64,000 bases of DNA from DATBLE01 sp963719325 (GTDB taxonomy: Bacteria > Actinomycetota > Thermoleophilia > Gaiellales > Gaiellaceae), in NCBI GenBank assembly GCA_963719325.1, contig CAVRBW010000025.1, forward strand, positions 18,388 to 82,387, written 5' to 3'. The translations under genes were made by a program, and so were the position numbers. Position 1 is the stretch's first letter; every line of letters starts with the position of its first letter. Under the pieces are notes generated by a model. That model ran no database searches. It was not told the origin of the DNA and worked only from the letters and a program-made list of their open reading frames with translations. Below are positions 17,782-26,546 of this stretch, one piece after another.

Positions 17782-19307
17782 TCATTCCCACTCGATGGTG
17801 GCGGGCGGCTTCGAGGAGAGGTCGAGCGCAACACGATTGACCGCAGGGATCTCGTTCACGATCCGGCTCGAGATCGTCTCCAGGAGGTCGTACGGCAGCC
17901 GCGCCCAGTCCGCGGTCATCGCGTCCTCCGAGCTCACCGCCCGGATGACGATCGGGTAGCCGTAGGTGCGCTCGTCGCCCTGCACCCCCACGGAGCGGAT
18001 CCCGGGGAGCACGGCAAAGCACTGCCACAGCTCGCGGTACAGCCCGGCGCGGCGCACCTCCTCGAGCAGGATCGCGTCGGCCTCTCGCAGGATCTCGAGG
18101 CGCTCGCGCGTGACCTCGCCGATGATCCGGATCCCGAGACCCGGCCCTGGGAACGGGTGGCGCCAGACCATCGCGTCAGGCAAGCCCAGCTCCTCTCCCA
18201 CCCGCCGCACCTCGTCCTTGAACAACGACCGGAGCGGCTCGACGAGCTCCATCGTCATGTCGTCCGGGAGCCCACCGACGTTGTGGTGCGACTTGATCTT
18301 CGCGGCCACCCCTTCCGTGCCGCCGGACTCGATCACGTCCGAGTAGAGGGTGCCCTGGACGAGAAAGGTCGTGCGCCCGAGCCGAGCCGCTTCCTCCTCG
18401 AAGACCCGGATGAACTCCTCCCCGATCCGGCGGCGCTTCTCTTCGGGATCGGTGACGCCGTCGAGCCGCGCCAGGAAGCGCGCCGCTGCGTCGACGTGCA
18501 CGAGCGGCACGTGAAAGTGGCCCTCGAACGTCTCGACCACCTGCACCGCCTCGTCCTTTCGCAACAAGCCGTGGTCGACGAAGACGCAGGTGAGCTGGTC
18601 GCCGACGGCCTTGTGGACGAGCAGCGCGGCGACGGCGGAGTCGACGCCGCCCGACAGAGCGCACAGCACCCGCTCGCGGCCGACCTGGGCGCGGATCCGC
18701 TCGACCTGCTCCTCGATCACCGCCGCGGGTGTCCAGGTCGGGCGGGCGCCGGCCACGGCGTAGAGGAAGTTCTTCAGGACGTCCTGACCGTGCGGGGTGT
18801 GGACGACCTCCGGATGGAACTGGATGCCGTAGAGGCCCCGTTCCGGCGCCTCGAACGCCGCGATCGGCGTCGACTCGGAGCCGCCCGTCACGGCCGCGCC
18901 CTCCGGAGGAGCGGTGACGGAATCGCGGTGGCTCATCCAGACGGTCTGCTCGTCGGGCAACCCGGAAGCGAGCGCCCCTCCGAACCGGATGTTCGTCTTT
19001 CCGAACTCGGAGACGCCGGTTCGCTCGACGCAGCCGCCGAGCTCCTGCGCCATCAGGTGCATCCCGTAACAGATGCCGAGCACGGGGACGCCGAGGCCGA
19101 AGATGTCCGGGTCGACGCCGGGCGCGTTCTCCGCGTACACCGACGCCGGCCCGCCGCTGAGGATCAGCGCCGCCGGGTTCCGCGCGCCGAGCGAGGCTGC
19201 CGAGGCCTCGTGGCCGACGAGCTCGGAGTACACCCGGGCCTCGCGAACGCGCCGCGCGATCAGCTGCGAGTACTGGCCGCCGAGATCGACGACCAGGACT
19301 GGTCCAT
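17782..19307 (-). CDS. guaA: GMP synthase (glutamine-hydrolysing); start uncertain
   Basis: About 508 residues. The glutamine amidotransferase half shows LVVDLGGQYSQLIARRV, LGICYGMHLMAQEL (nucleophile Cys) and FHPEVVHTP; the synthetase half shows LCALSGGVDSAVAALLV (PP-loop), FVDHGLLR and the C-terminal KPPATIEWE. It aminates XMP to GMP. No ATG, GTG or TTG occurs in frame before a GTG at 19233, which would remove the N-terminal strand. An ATG at 19307 is out of frame by one base; a missing C after ATG GAC would give a perfect MDP then VLVVDLGG start. An in-frame CTG at 19296 is the alternative. guaB lies 50 bases upstream. Confidence 0.88.
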
Positions 19308-19357
19308 CTTCCGAGGTCGACTGAGCTCCAGGAGCCGCCGCCGGGAACGGGAGGACC

Positions 19358-21976
19358 TCAGCGGCGATAGTTGGGTGCCTCTTTCGTGATCGTCACGTCG
19401 TGCGGGTGGCTCTCGTACAACCCGGCCGCGCTGATCCGGACGAAACGCGTCTTCTCCTTCATGTCCTCGATCGTCGGCGCGCCGCAGTAGCCCATCGACT
19501 GCCGGAGGCCGCCGACGAACTGGTGGAGCACGGTCTGGGCGGGCCCCTTGTACGGGACGCGGCCCTCGATTCCCTCCGGGACGAGCTTGTCGACGTCTTC
19601 GACGTCACCCTGGAAGTAGCGGTCCTTCGAGAACCCGCGCGCCTTCATCGCGCCGAGCGAGCCCATCCCCCGATACTCCTTGTACCGCTCTCCCTGGACG
19701 AGGATCACGTCGCCGGGCGCCTCGTCCGTTCCCGCCAGGACGGAGCCGAGCATCACGCTGTCGGCGCCGGCCGCGATCGCCTTCGCGATGTCGCCCGAGT
19801 TCCGGATCCCGCCATCGGCGATCAGCGGCACACCGGCCGGGGCGCACGCGCGCGCGCATTCATACACGGCGGTCACCTGGGGAACCCCGACGCCGGCAAC
19901 GATCCGAGTCGTGCAGATCGAGTTGTGAACGATGACGTTGTCGGCGATGAAGCTGTGGGTGGGGCAGTCGACCTCGATGTCGTACACGGGAAGGGCAGAC
20001 CCGATCGGCAGGCCATCCAGTCGCTTGACCACCTGGAAGTCGCGCAGATGACGCTTGGCGTGGGTCACGTTCAACCGGGCACGGATGGAGGGACGGCACG
20101 CGTCGTCGGTCGTACCCACCAGTCCTCCGGCGGACGGTCGCTCCCCACGAAGCTCCGGGAAGCTTCCGTGGAGGAGCAGGCAAAGGACCGCGTACAACTC
20201 GGCCAGCCGCGGCGACGTGTTCCGGAAGCAGAGCCTCCCTGACCCGTCAACGTGACCATCGCTGTCGATCAGGCCATCGAAGAGGCCCTGCAGATACCGC
20301 GGCTCGTTACAGAGGTACGGCGACGGAAGACGCTTGTCCGCTCTCTTTCCGAAATCGCGGAGGAGGCGGGCCCACTGGAGGGAGTAGAGGTACACCCTGA
20401 TGACCTTGCCTTCCTTCAGCGAGGGTCTCACGCCCGACACCGCTTCGACGGCGGCCATCAACTTCGAGGCGGTCGCGGACTCATTCGGGCCGAACGACCA
20501 CGCGACGCGGCCGAGCTCAGAGTTACGAGACGGTGCTAGAAGCACATCGCCATCGCCAAGGAAGGTTCCGAAGACGTAGCCGAGCTCGTACGACTCCGGG
20601 ATGTCGGTCACATACCGAGCAAGCTGCTTCTTCTTGCGGACCGCGAACTGCCGAAGGTCGATCTCGAGATGGTCGGGCAACTCGAACGCAACACGCCGCG
20701 GGGACAGGAACACCGCCCGGTCCAGATCTCCGATCGCCCTCCAGCCGATCTTCGTCACTCCCAGCTTCGTCGGCCTTTCCAGGAGGCGGACGTAGCCGCT
20801 GGACTGCACTGTCGCGCGACTCGTTGTCGAGAGATCACCCACGTAGTGAAGGTGATCCGGTGTGACGATGGTCTCTCTGTACCAACCCGTGTGTCGCGAG
20901 GACATGACCTCGCGGATGCCGGTACATCGAGACGCCAAGACCGTGACTGCCTCCCCATGCATGTTGATCACGCGGTCGCCGGGCACGATCTCCTCGATGT
21001 GCTTGTAGGTCGCGTCGGCCATGAGCACTCGCGTCCCGGCGGCGAAGCAACCCGGCCCGACGCCGACCTTGACGCCGTCCACGCCGGCTCCGACCAGCGC
21101 CTCGGCCGCGTCGTAGGTGGCGATGTTCCCGGCGACGAGCTGGACGTCGAACCGCGACTTGAGCGTCCGCGCCATCTCCACCACTCCCTGCGAGTGCCCG
21201 TGGGCGGTGTCGAGGACCAGCACGTCGGCGCCCTGGGCGACGAGCGCGTCGGCGCGATCGAGCGCGTCGGGGCCGACGCCGACCGCCGCGCCGACGCGAA
21301 GCCTCCCCTGGGCGTCCTTCGTCGCATCCGGGTAGGCGAGCCGCTTCGAGATGTCCTTCACGGTGATCAGGCCCTTGAGCCGGCCGTCCGCGTCGACCAC
21401 GGGCAGCTTCTCGACCTTGTTGCGGTGGAGGATCTGCTCGGCCTCGGGAAGCGTCGTCCCGACCGGGGCGGTGATCAGGTTGCGGCTCGTCATCAGCGCG
21501 CTGACCGGCTGCCCGGTGTCGTGCTCGAAGCGCAGGTCGCGATTCGTCAGGATCCCGACCAGCACGCCGTCGGCGTCGGTGATCGGGACGCCTGAGATCC
21601 GGTACCGCGCCATCAGGTCGAGCGCCTCGGCGACCGGCGCATTCGGCGGCAGCGTGACCGGCTCGACGATCATCCCGGACTCCGACCGCTTCACCTTGTC
21701 GATCTCCGCAACCTGGTGCTCGATCGAGAGGTTGCGGTGGACGATCCCGATCCCGCCGACGCGTGCGAGCGCAATCGCGAGCCGCGCCTCGGTGACGGTA
21801 TCCATCGCGGCGGAGACGACGGGAATCGAGAGCTCGATCTCGCGAGTCAGGTGTGTGCGCGTGGAGACGTCGTTCGGCAGTACCTCGGACTCGGCCGGCA
21901 CGAGCAGCACGTCGTCGAAGGCAAATCCCTCACGGGCGAACTTCTCCTCGAGCGCGAGGAGCCGCTCGACTTCCAT
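19358..21976 (-). CDS. guaB: IMP dehydrogenase containing an intein
   Basis: 872 codons: about 496 host residues interrupted by a 376-residue intein. The enzyme oxidises IMP to XMP, the step before GuaA. N-terminal FDDVLLVPAESEVLPND and SAAMDTVTEARLAIALA, a central CBS pair (RYRISGVPITDADG), then GVDGVKVGVGPG are followed by the intein and then SICTTR with the catalytic Cys. Downstream are IADGGIRNSGDIAKA and YKEYRGMGSLGAM. I prefer the ATG at 21976 with GGAG upstream to the TTG at 22000. The protein is active only after splicing, because the insertion splits the active-site loop. Confidence 0.95.
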   Translation of the reverse strand: MEVERLLALEEKFAREGFAFDDVLLVPAESEVLPNDVSTRTHLTREIELSIPVVSAAMDTVTEARLAIALARVGGIGIVHRNLSIEHQVAEIDKVKRSESGMIVEPVTLPPNAPVAEALDLMARYRISGVPITDADGVLVGILTNRDLRFEHDTGQPVSALMTSRNLITAPVGTTLPEAEQILHRNKVEKLPVVDADGRLKGLITVKDISKRLAYPDATKDAQGRLRVGAAVGVGPDALDRADALVAQGADVLVLDTAHGHSQGVVEMARTLKSRFDVQLVAGNIATYDAAEALVGAGVDGVKVGVGPGCFAAGTRVLMADATYKHIEEIVPGDRVINMHGEAVTVLASRCTGIREVMSSRHTGWYRETIVTPDHLHYVGDLSTTSRATVQSSGYVRLLERPTKLGVTKIGWRAIGDLDRAVFLSPRRVAFELPDHLEIDLRQFAVRKKKQLARYVTDIPESYELGYVFGTFLGDGDVLLAPSRNSELGRVAWSFGPNESATASKLMAAVEAVSGVRPSLKEGKVIRVYLYSLQWARLLRDFGKRADKRLPSPYLCNEPRYLQGLFDGLIDSDGHVDGSGRLCFRNTSPRLAELYAVLCLLLHGSFPELRGERPSAGGLVGTTDDACRPSIRARLNVTHAKRHLRDFQVVKRLDGLPIGSALPVYDIEVDCPTHSFIADNVIVHNSICTTRIVAGVGVPQVTAVYECARACAPAGVPLIADGGIRNSGDIAKAIAAGADSVMLGSVLAGTDEAPGDVILVQGERYKEYRGMGSLGAMKARGFSKDRYFQGDVEDVDKLVPEGIEGRVPYKGPAQTVLHQFVGGLRQSMGYCGAPTIEDMKEKTRFVRISAAGLYESHPHDVTITKEAPNYRR
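19922..21049 (-). mobile_element. Intein with LAGLIDADG homing endonuclease domain, inserted in GuaB
   Basis: 376 residues from Cys1 (CFAAGTRVLM, splice block A) to the terminal His-Asn (block G, NVIVHN), followed by Ser as the +1 extein residue. Block B is VTPDHLHYVG near residue 62-71 and block F is PVYDIEVDCPTHSFIADN. Between them lie two LAGLIDADG-type motifs, ELGYVFGTFLGDGDV (about 155-169) and LQGLFDGLIDSDGH (about 253-266), each with acidic residues in place, so the endonuclease may be active. The insertion point lies between GPG and SICTTR, the catalytic loop of IMP dehydrogenase. By eye the insert is less G+C-rich than its flanks. Confidence 0.95.
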
Positions 21977-22037
21977 CCTTCCGAGCTCCAGCCCTTCCAA
22001 GGAGACCAGCTTAGCGTCGGGCCCGGCCGACCTGAAG

Positions 22038-22997
22038 CTACCGCTCGGAGACCACTGCTTCGAAGTCGCCGACCTCGACGACGGAAGCGAGTCGCGCGGC
22101 CTCGCGCGGGTCGAAGCGGCCCGCTCCCACCTCTTGCGTCGACGCCGTTCCGGCGGCGACCGCTTCGCGCAGCGCCTCCTCCGGCCCCTTGCCCTCGAGC
22201 AGCGCGGCGATCAGTGCCGCCAGGAGGACGTCGCCCGCGCCGACTGCCGAGACCGGCTCGACGTGCGGAGCCACGGCGTGGTAGCGGCGAGCCTTCCGCC
22301 CGTCGCGAACTCTCGCGAAGCAGCCGCCCTCGTTCGTGACGACGACGTCGCGGGCGCCCAGCTCGGCGATGTGCTCGAGCGCGAGGGCGAAGTCCTGCAG
22401 CTCGTAGAACTCCTGCCCGACGAGCGCCTCCGCCTCGCGCTGGTTCGGCGTGACGAGATACGGCTCGCCCTCGAGCCCGAGGCGGAGCGGCTCGCCGTCC
22501 GTGTCGAGCACGGTCTGGACCTGGCGCCGGTTCAGCTCGCGGATCAGGTCGCCGTAGAACCCCGGGTCGACACCGCGCGGGAGAGATCCGGCCAGGATGA
22601 CGAAGTCGGCGCCTCGGGACAAGTAGTGGACCTTCTCGAGCAGCATCTCCTGCTCTTCGGCTGACACGTGGGGTCCCCACTCGTTGATCTCCGTGAAGGT
22701 GCTGACGGTCGGGTCGACGACGGCAGTCGACGTGCGCGATTCGTCGCCGATCCGGACGAAGTCGTTGAGGATCGCCTCTCCGGTCAGCTCCTCGACGACC
22801 CGCGTTCCCGTGCGTCCACCGGCGAGTCCCGTCGCGACGACGGGCACGCCCAGCCGCTTCAGCGCACGGGCGACGTTGATTCCCTTGCCGCCGGCGAGCG
22901 TCAGGCCCGCGCTGGCGCGGTGTCGTTGACCGAGCTGGAAGTTGGGCACGGTCAGCGTCCTGTCGATCGCGGCGTTGAGCGTGACGGTGACGATCAC
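22038..22997 (-). CDS. PfkB-family sugar kinase (1-phosphofructokinase-like)
   Basis: 319 residues. TLNAAIDRTLTVPNFQLGQ at the start, GGKGINVARALKRLG (substrate-binding GGKGxN), and VSAVGAGDVLLAALIAALLEG (GAGD catalytic Asp) are PfkB features; the overall form matches 1-phosphofructokinase/tagatose-6-phosphate kinase. The substrate is probably a phosphorylated ketohexose, but no PTS genes are nearby. A GTG start forms a GTGA overlap with the stop of the carboxypeptidase gene, so the two are coupled. guaB follows 61 bases downstream. Confidence 0.88.
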   Translation of the reverse strand: MIVTVTLNAAIDRTLTVPNFQLGQRHRASAGLTLAGGKGINVARALKRLGVPVVATGLAGGRTGTRVVEELTGEAILNDFVRIGDESRTSTAVVDPTVSTFTEINEWGPHVSAEEQEMLLEKVHYLSRGADFVILAGSLPRGVDPGFYGDLIRELNRRQVQTVLDTDGEPLRLGLEGEPYLVTPNQREAEALVGQEFYELQDFALALEHIAELGARDVVVTNEGGCFARVRDGRKARRYHAVAPHVEPVSAVGAGDVLLAALIAALLEGKGPEEALREAVAAGTASTQEVGAGRFDPREAARLASVVEVGDFEAVVSER

Positions 22998-24124
22998 GAG
23001 AACCAGCTCCCGACGTGGTGCAGCGTTCGTCCCGCGTACCACTCCGTCCGGCCGACGAATCCCGGACGCGAGATCGGGCGCGCAGCGACGAGCGGTCGAG
23101 TGGCGATCAGCTTCGAACCGGCGTAGACCCGCACCTCACCGAGCGGCTGACCCTTGCGCACAGGGAGGGAGACTACCGTCGGAGCGACGACGCGCTCGAC
23201 GAGCGTCCGGTCGACGCGGACGATTCGGGCGACGCGGCCGGTGGCGACGAGCCCGAGCGAGCGTCGTCCGTAGGGAGCGGCGGCGGTGGCGTAGACCCGC
23301 TCGGGAGAGATCACGTTCACTCGTCGGTAGCGCGAGATGCCCCACGCGAGGAGCTCTTCGAGATCGCCGTTGCGCCCCTCGCGCGACGGGGCACCGAGCA
23401 GCGTCGCGTAGATCGTCACCCCGTGCGCACGCGCGGCTGCAACCTCGGACCAGCCGGCAGCGGTCGTGTGCCCGGTCTTGACGCCGAACACACCGGGAAA
23501 CCTGCCGAGCAGGTCGTTCCAGGTCTTCAGCGTTCGACCGCCGGTGATCGCCGCCGTGGGGCGGGCAACGACCGCGCGGATCACCGGATCCTTCATCGCG
23601 ATCCGGGCAAGCCGCGTCACGTCGTGGGCGCTCGAGTAATGGCCGGGTGCGTCCAGCCCGTCGGGGTTCGCGAAATGGGTGTCACGAAGCCCAAGCCGTC
23701 CCGCCTCGGCGTTCATCATCGCCACGAACTCGGCCTGGCTGCCGCCGACGTACTCGGCGAGGGCGACCGCCGCGTCGTTCGCGCTCTGGATCAACGCTCC
23801 CTCGACCAGCTCCCGGACGGTGAGCCGCTCGCCCCTCTGCAGGTAGATCGACGACTCTCCGACCGCGGCGGCTCGAGCGCTGACCGTGACGACGTCGTCG
23901 AGGCGGGAGTGCTGGAGTGCGACCAGCACCGTCATCAGCTTCGTGATGCTCGCGATCGGGAGCTGCTCGCGGTCGTGGCTGTGCGCGAGGACCTCGCCCG
24001 TGACGCCGTTCTGGACGACGTATGCGCGGCCGGTGACCTGCGGAGCCCCCGCGAATGCCGTCGAGGCGGAAAGGAGCAGGGCCGTCGCGAGGAGCGCCAG
24101 CCGGCGAAACGTGGGGAAACCCAT
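22994..24124 (-). CDS. D-alanyl-D-alanine carboxypeptidase (S11, DacA-like)
   Basis: 376 residues starting MGFPTFRRLALLATALLL, a signal peptide cleaved near AFAGA. The penicillin-binding motifs are ASITKLMTV (SxxK), QSANDAAVAL (SxN) and FGVKTGHTTAAG (KTG). It trims the terminal D-Ala of peptidoglycan outside the membrane. A C-terminal beta-rich domain follows, without an obvious membrane anchor. The ATG at 24124 lies in the loop of a repeat-A hairpin, whose G-run supplies the ribosome site; the frame is open upstream only through that repeat. Coupled to the PfkB gene by a GTGA overlap. Confidence 0.92.
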   Translation of the reverse strand: MGFPTFRRLALLATALLLSASTAFAGAPQVTGRAYVVQNGVTGEVLAHSHDREQLPIASITKLMTVLVALQHSRLDDVVTVSARAAAVGESSIYLQRGERLTVRELVEGALIQSANDAAVALAEYVGGSQAEFVAMMNAEAGRLGLRDTHFANPDGLDAPGHYSSAHDVTRLARIAMKDPVIRAVVARPTAAITGGRTLKTWNDLLGRFPGVFGVKTGHTTAAGWSEVAAARAHGVTIYATLLGAPSREGRNGDLEELLAWGISRYRRVNVISPERVYATAAAPYGRRSLGLVATGRVARIVRVDRTLVERVVAPTVVSLPVRKGQPLGEVRVYAGSKLIATRPLVAARPISRPGFVGRTEWYAGRTLHHVGSWFS

Positions 24125-24208
24125 GCTCCCCCCACGGGCCCCCTCCTTCGCCGCGCAGGTCGTACCGCTCTTGCGCTCCGGCGAGAACGCGGTCTCGCCT
24201 CCGCGCGC
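24111..24208. repeat. Dispersed repeat family A, overlapping the dacA-like start
   Basis: Read on the minus strand, module 1 is GTGGGGGGAGC ATG GGTTTCCCCAC (24135 to 24111), an imperfect hairpin with the start codon of the carboxypeptidase gene in its loop and GGGGGGAG as ribosome site in its 5' arm. Module 2 (24173-24208) is identical to 15129-15164. Together they occupy most of the gap up to the LysM gene; the remaining 20 bases hold nothing recognisable. Confidence 0.75.
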
Positions 24209-24228
24209 GGCAGTGCAGCGGACCATGA

Positions 24229-24600
24229 CTACTTGACGCGGACTTGCTGGCCCGGGATCAGAGCTGTGGGCTCGACTCCGGGGTTGAGTCGGAGGAGAGC
24301 ATCCACACTTGTCGAGAACCTGGTCGCGATCGCGCCGAGCGTGTCGCCGCTTCGAATCACGTAGTACCGCTTGGCCACGGAGGCAGCGCGCGGCGCCGCG
24401 CCCCCGGACCGCCTGCTCGTCGCGACGGCCGTGCTCGGCGTCTGCGCCGCAGGCGAATCGGATCGCAGAGCGGAGCGCACGACGAGCGCCACGGCAGTGA
24501 CCGCGATCAGGAACAGCGCGGGCGCGACGTACCGTACGACCGCCCTGGAGAGAACGACCGGGCGGTACCCGCGGCCGGGAAGGAACCGGCGGTCTACCAC
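24229..24600 (-). CDS. Single-pass membrane protein with C-terminal LysM domain
   Basis: 123 residues from a GTG. One hydrophobic segment (YVAPALFLIAVTAVALVV) is followed by a low-complexity Ser/Ala/Thr linker and a LysM domain: YYVIRSGDTLGAIATRF, then NPGVEPTALIPGQQVRVK. LysM binds N-acetylglucosamine in peptidoglycan, so the protein probably tethers the membrane to the wall. Its start overlaps the pyrF stop by 7 bases and the carboxypeptidase gene follows, which supports a cell-wall role. Confidence 0.85.
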   Translation of the reverse strand: MVDRRFLPGRGYRPVVLSRAVVRYVAPALFLIAVTAVALVVRSALRSDSPAAQTPSTAVATSRRSGGAAPRAASVAKRYYVIRSGDTLGAIATRFSTSVDALLRLNPGVEPTALIPGQQVRVK

Positions 24601-25511
24601 CCCGACACCTTCCACACCTCGTGGCTCAGGCGTGCCGCCTCGGCGGCCGCCGCGGTCCGCCAGTCCTCGTCCGACTCCCGAAACGCATAGATGACGGATC
24701 GAGCCGCGTTGACGACTGCGCTCGCCGGACCGCTCGTGAACGCACGCGCGATGTCGGCGGGCGTCGCCCCCTGAGCACCGACCCCCGGGAGGAGCAGGAT
24801 CGCCTGGGGCAGGAGCCGGCGAGCCTCGCTGATCGCGCGCGGGTGCGTAGCCCCGACGACAGCTCCGACGCTGGAGAGGCCACACTCTCCGACCAGCTCC
24901 TCGCCAAGCTCCTGGACGAGGAGGGCGACCTGCTGCCACAGCGGGCGTCCGTCAGAGAGCGTGAGGTCCTGGACGTCGATGCTGCCCGCGTTCGAGGTCT
25001 TCACCAGGCAGAACAGCCCGCTGCCTCCACGCCGGCAGGCGGCGACGAACGGCTCGAGCGAGTCGCGGCCGAGGTACGTGTTCACCGTCAAGGCGTCTGC
25101 GAGCGGATCACGCCCGTCGGCCGCTTCCAGATAGGCGTCGGCGTACGCGCGTGCGGTCGAGCCGATGTCGCCGCGTTTGCCGTCGACGATGACGAGCAGG
25201 CCCGCGGCACGCGCGTAGCCGACGACGCGTTCGAACGCGGCAATGCCGTCGCTGCCGAGCGCCTCGAAGAAGGCGAGCTGCGGTTTGACCGCGACCGCAC
25301 ATGGCGCGACCGCGTCGACGATCCCGCAGCAGAAACGAGCTACAGCCTCGGCGGCCGCCGGCCTGCCGATGTGAGCGTCGCCGCGCAGCTCGAGCGGCAG
25401 GAGGTCGAGCACCGGATCCAGCCCGACGACGAGCTGGCTGCGCTTCTGCTCGACCGCGGCCGCCAGCCGATCGGCGAAGGCGGTGGTCGCGACGGCAGCG
25501 CCTGCTTCCAT
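24594..25511 (-). CDS. pyrF: Orotidine 5'-phosphate decarboxylase
   Basis: 305 residues, the longer (type 2) form of the enzyme. VVGLDPVLDLLP at the N-terminus, AVKPQLAFFEALG, VDGKRGDIGSTARAY (the catalytic Asp-Lys-Asp set) and LPGVGAQGATP near the phosphate site are visible. It makes UMP from OMP. I start at the ATG at 25511; the frame is open upstream but the extra 28 residues lie over the terminator hairpin. pyrE lies about 470 bases upstream, separated by HU. Confidence 0.95.
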   Translation of the reverse strand: MEAGAAVATTAFADRLAAAVEQKRSQLVVGLDPVLDLLPLELRGDAHIGRPAAAEAVARFCCGIVDAVAPCAVAVKPQLAFFEALGSDGIAAFERVVGYARAAGLLVIVDGKRGDIGSTARAYADAYLEAADGRDPLADALTVNTYLGRDSLEPFVAACRRGGSGLFCLVKTSNAGSIDVQDLTLSDGRPLWQQVALLVQELGEELVGECGLSSVGAVVGATHPRAISEARRLLPQAILLLPGVGAQGATPADIARAFTSGPASAVVNAARSVIYAFRESDEDWRTAAAAEAARLSHEVWKVSGW

Positions 25512-25575
25512 CAACGACAGGGTAGATGCCGAGGTCCGCCCACGTCCCCTCGCTCCTGCGACCCCCGTGTAGCAC

Positions 25576-25610
25576 GAGGGCCGCGCCAAGACCAACTCGG
25601 CACGGCCCTC
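25576..25610 (-). terminator. Probable terminator after the HU gene
   Basis: GAGGGCCGCGCC (25576-25587), 11 bases, GGCACGGCCCTC (25599-25610): a 12-bp stem with one G-U pair, between the HU stop and the pyrF start. There is a short TTT on the plus-strand side only. It probably ends the highly expressed HU message. Confidence 0.5.
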
Positions 25611-25639
25611 GGTTTCGACTCGGAAGAGCTCAGACCTTC

Positions 25640-25918
25640 CTAGCCGCGAACTGCCTGCTTCAGCGAGCTTCCCGCGGTGAACTTCGGCACCGTCGCCGCC
25701 GGGATGTGCACCTTCTGGCCGGGGTTGCGTGGGTTGACGCCCATGCGCGCCTTGCGGTCGGACGTCGCGAACTTGCCGAAACCGGTGAAACTGACGGAAT
25801 CGCGCCGCTTGAGGGCGTCCGTGATCGTTTCGAGGACAGCGTCGACGGCCTGGCCTGCCTCGCGGCGGTTGAGCCCGCTTCTCTGAGCAACCGCATCAAC
25901 GAACTCTTGCTTCGTCAC
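25640..25918 (-). CDS. hup: HU-family DNA-binding protein
   Basis: 92 residues: MTKQEFVDAVAQRSGL, DSVSFTGFGKFATSDRKAR and GVNPRNPGQKVHIPAATVPKF, with the RNP tip (RNPGQK) that intercalates in the minor groove. It is a short HU without the Lys/Ala-rich tail found in mycobacterial HU. It has a strong AGAGGAGGAG ribosome site, its own probable promoter over the pyrE stop, and a terminator, so it is likely a single-gene, highly expressed unit. Confidence 0.96.
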   Translation of the reverse strand: MTKQEFVDAVAQRSGLNRREAGQAVDAVLETITDALKRRDSVSFTGFGKFATSDRKARMGVNPRNPGQKVHIPAATVPKFTAGSSLKQAVRG

Positions 25919-25954
25919 CTAGCTCCTCCTCTGGACGTATGGGTCACGGGGCGG

Positions 25955-25983
25955 AACCTAGCAGCCTTGGGCATTCCGCTCAA
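25955..25983 (-). promoter_or_regulatory. Probable promoter of the HU gene
   Basis: Minus strand: TTGAGC (25983-25978), 17 bases, TAGGTT (25960-25955), then about 35 bases to the start with AGAGGAGGAG as ribosome site. The -35 overlaps the pyrE stop codon. Confidence 0.45.
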
Positions 25984-26537
25984 CCATGCGGCTTCACGGC
26001 AGCCAACCGCCCCTCGACGACTTCGGCCGCACGGAACAACGGGTGCAAGCGCACGCCAAGGCGCGCGAGGGCGTCCACACCGCCCTCTTCCCGGTCGATG
26101 ACACAGACGGCCGTGCGGCATTGGAGACCAGCTTGGCGAACGGCTCGGACGGCATCGGCAGCCGCCCCGCCCGCGGTCACGACATCCTCGATCAGGACGA
26201 CCAGCTCGCCGGCCTCGAAGACGCCCTCGATGCGATTGCCCGTTCCGTGCGCCTTCTGCTCGTTGCGCACGATCAGGAACGGCAGCCGCGAAGCGAGCGA
26301 GGCTGCGGCGGAGAGCGCCACGGCACCGAGCTCCGGCCCCGCCAGGCGAAGAGCGTCGGGCTCCACCTCCCCGACCTTGGCCGCCAGCCGCGAGCCGATC
26401 GCCTCGAGCAGATCGGGAATCGTCTCGAAGCGGTACTTGTCGAGGTAGTAGTGAGACCGACCTCCCGAGCGGAGGACGAAGTCGCCCTCCAGGTACGCGT
26501 GCTCGCGCAGGGCAGCCAGGAGCGCGCCGTCGTCCAC
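25980..26537 (-). CDS. pyrE: Orotate phosphoribosyltransferase
   Basis: 185 residues. LEGDFVLRSGGRSHYYLDKY at the N-terminus, GPELGAVALSAAAS, VRNEQKAHGTGNRIEG (flexible catalytic loop) and VVLIEDVVTAGGAAADAV (the PRPP-binding loop) identify it. It joins orotate to PRPP to give OMP, the substrate of PyrF, which is encoded about 470 bases downstream. A small membrane-protein gene precedes it by 9 bases. Confidence 0.95.
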   Translation of the reverse strand: MDDGALLAALREHAYLEGDFVLRSGGRSHYYLDKYRFETIPDLLEAIGSRLAAKVGEVEPDALRLAGPELGAVALSAAASLASRLPFLIVRNEQKAHGTGNRIEGVFEAGELVVLIEDVVTAGGAAADAVRAVRQAGLQCRTAVCVIDREEGGVDALARLGVRLHPLFRAAEVVEGRLAAVKPHG

Positions 26538-26546
26538 TCGGGTGCC

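Noticed and set aside
17563..19389. Long plus-strand frame opposite guaA
   Set aside because: Antisense shadow; guaA has all expected motifs on the minus strand.
19358..21976. guaB as two genes or a fusion with an endonuclease gene
   Set aside because: The frame is continuous, the ends of the insert have all splice-junction residues, and the host protein aligns across it without loss, so an intein is the simplest reading.
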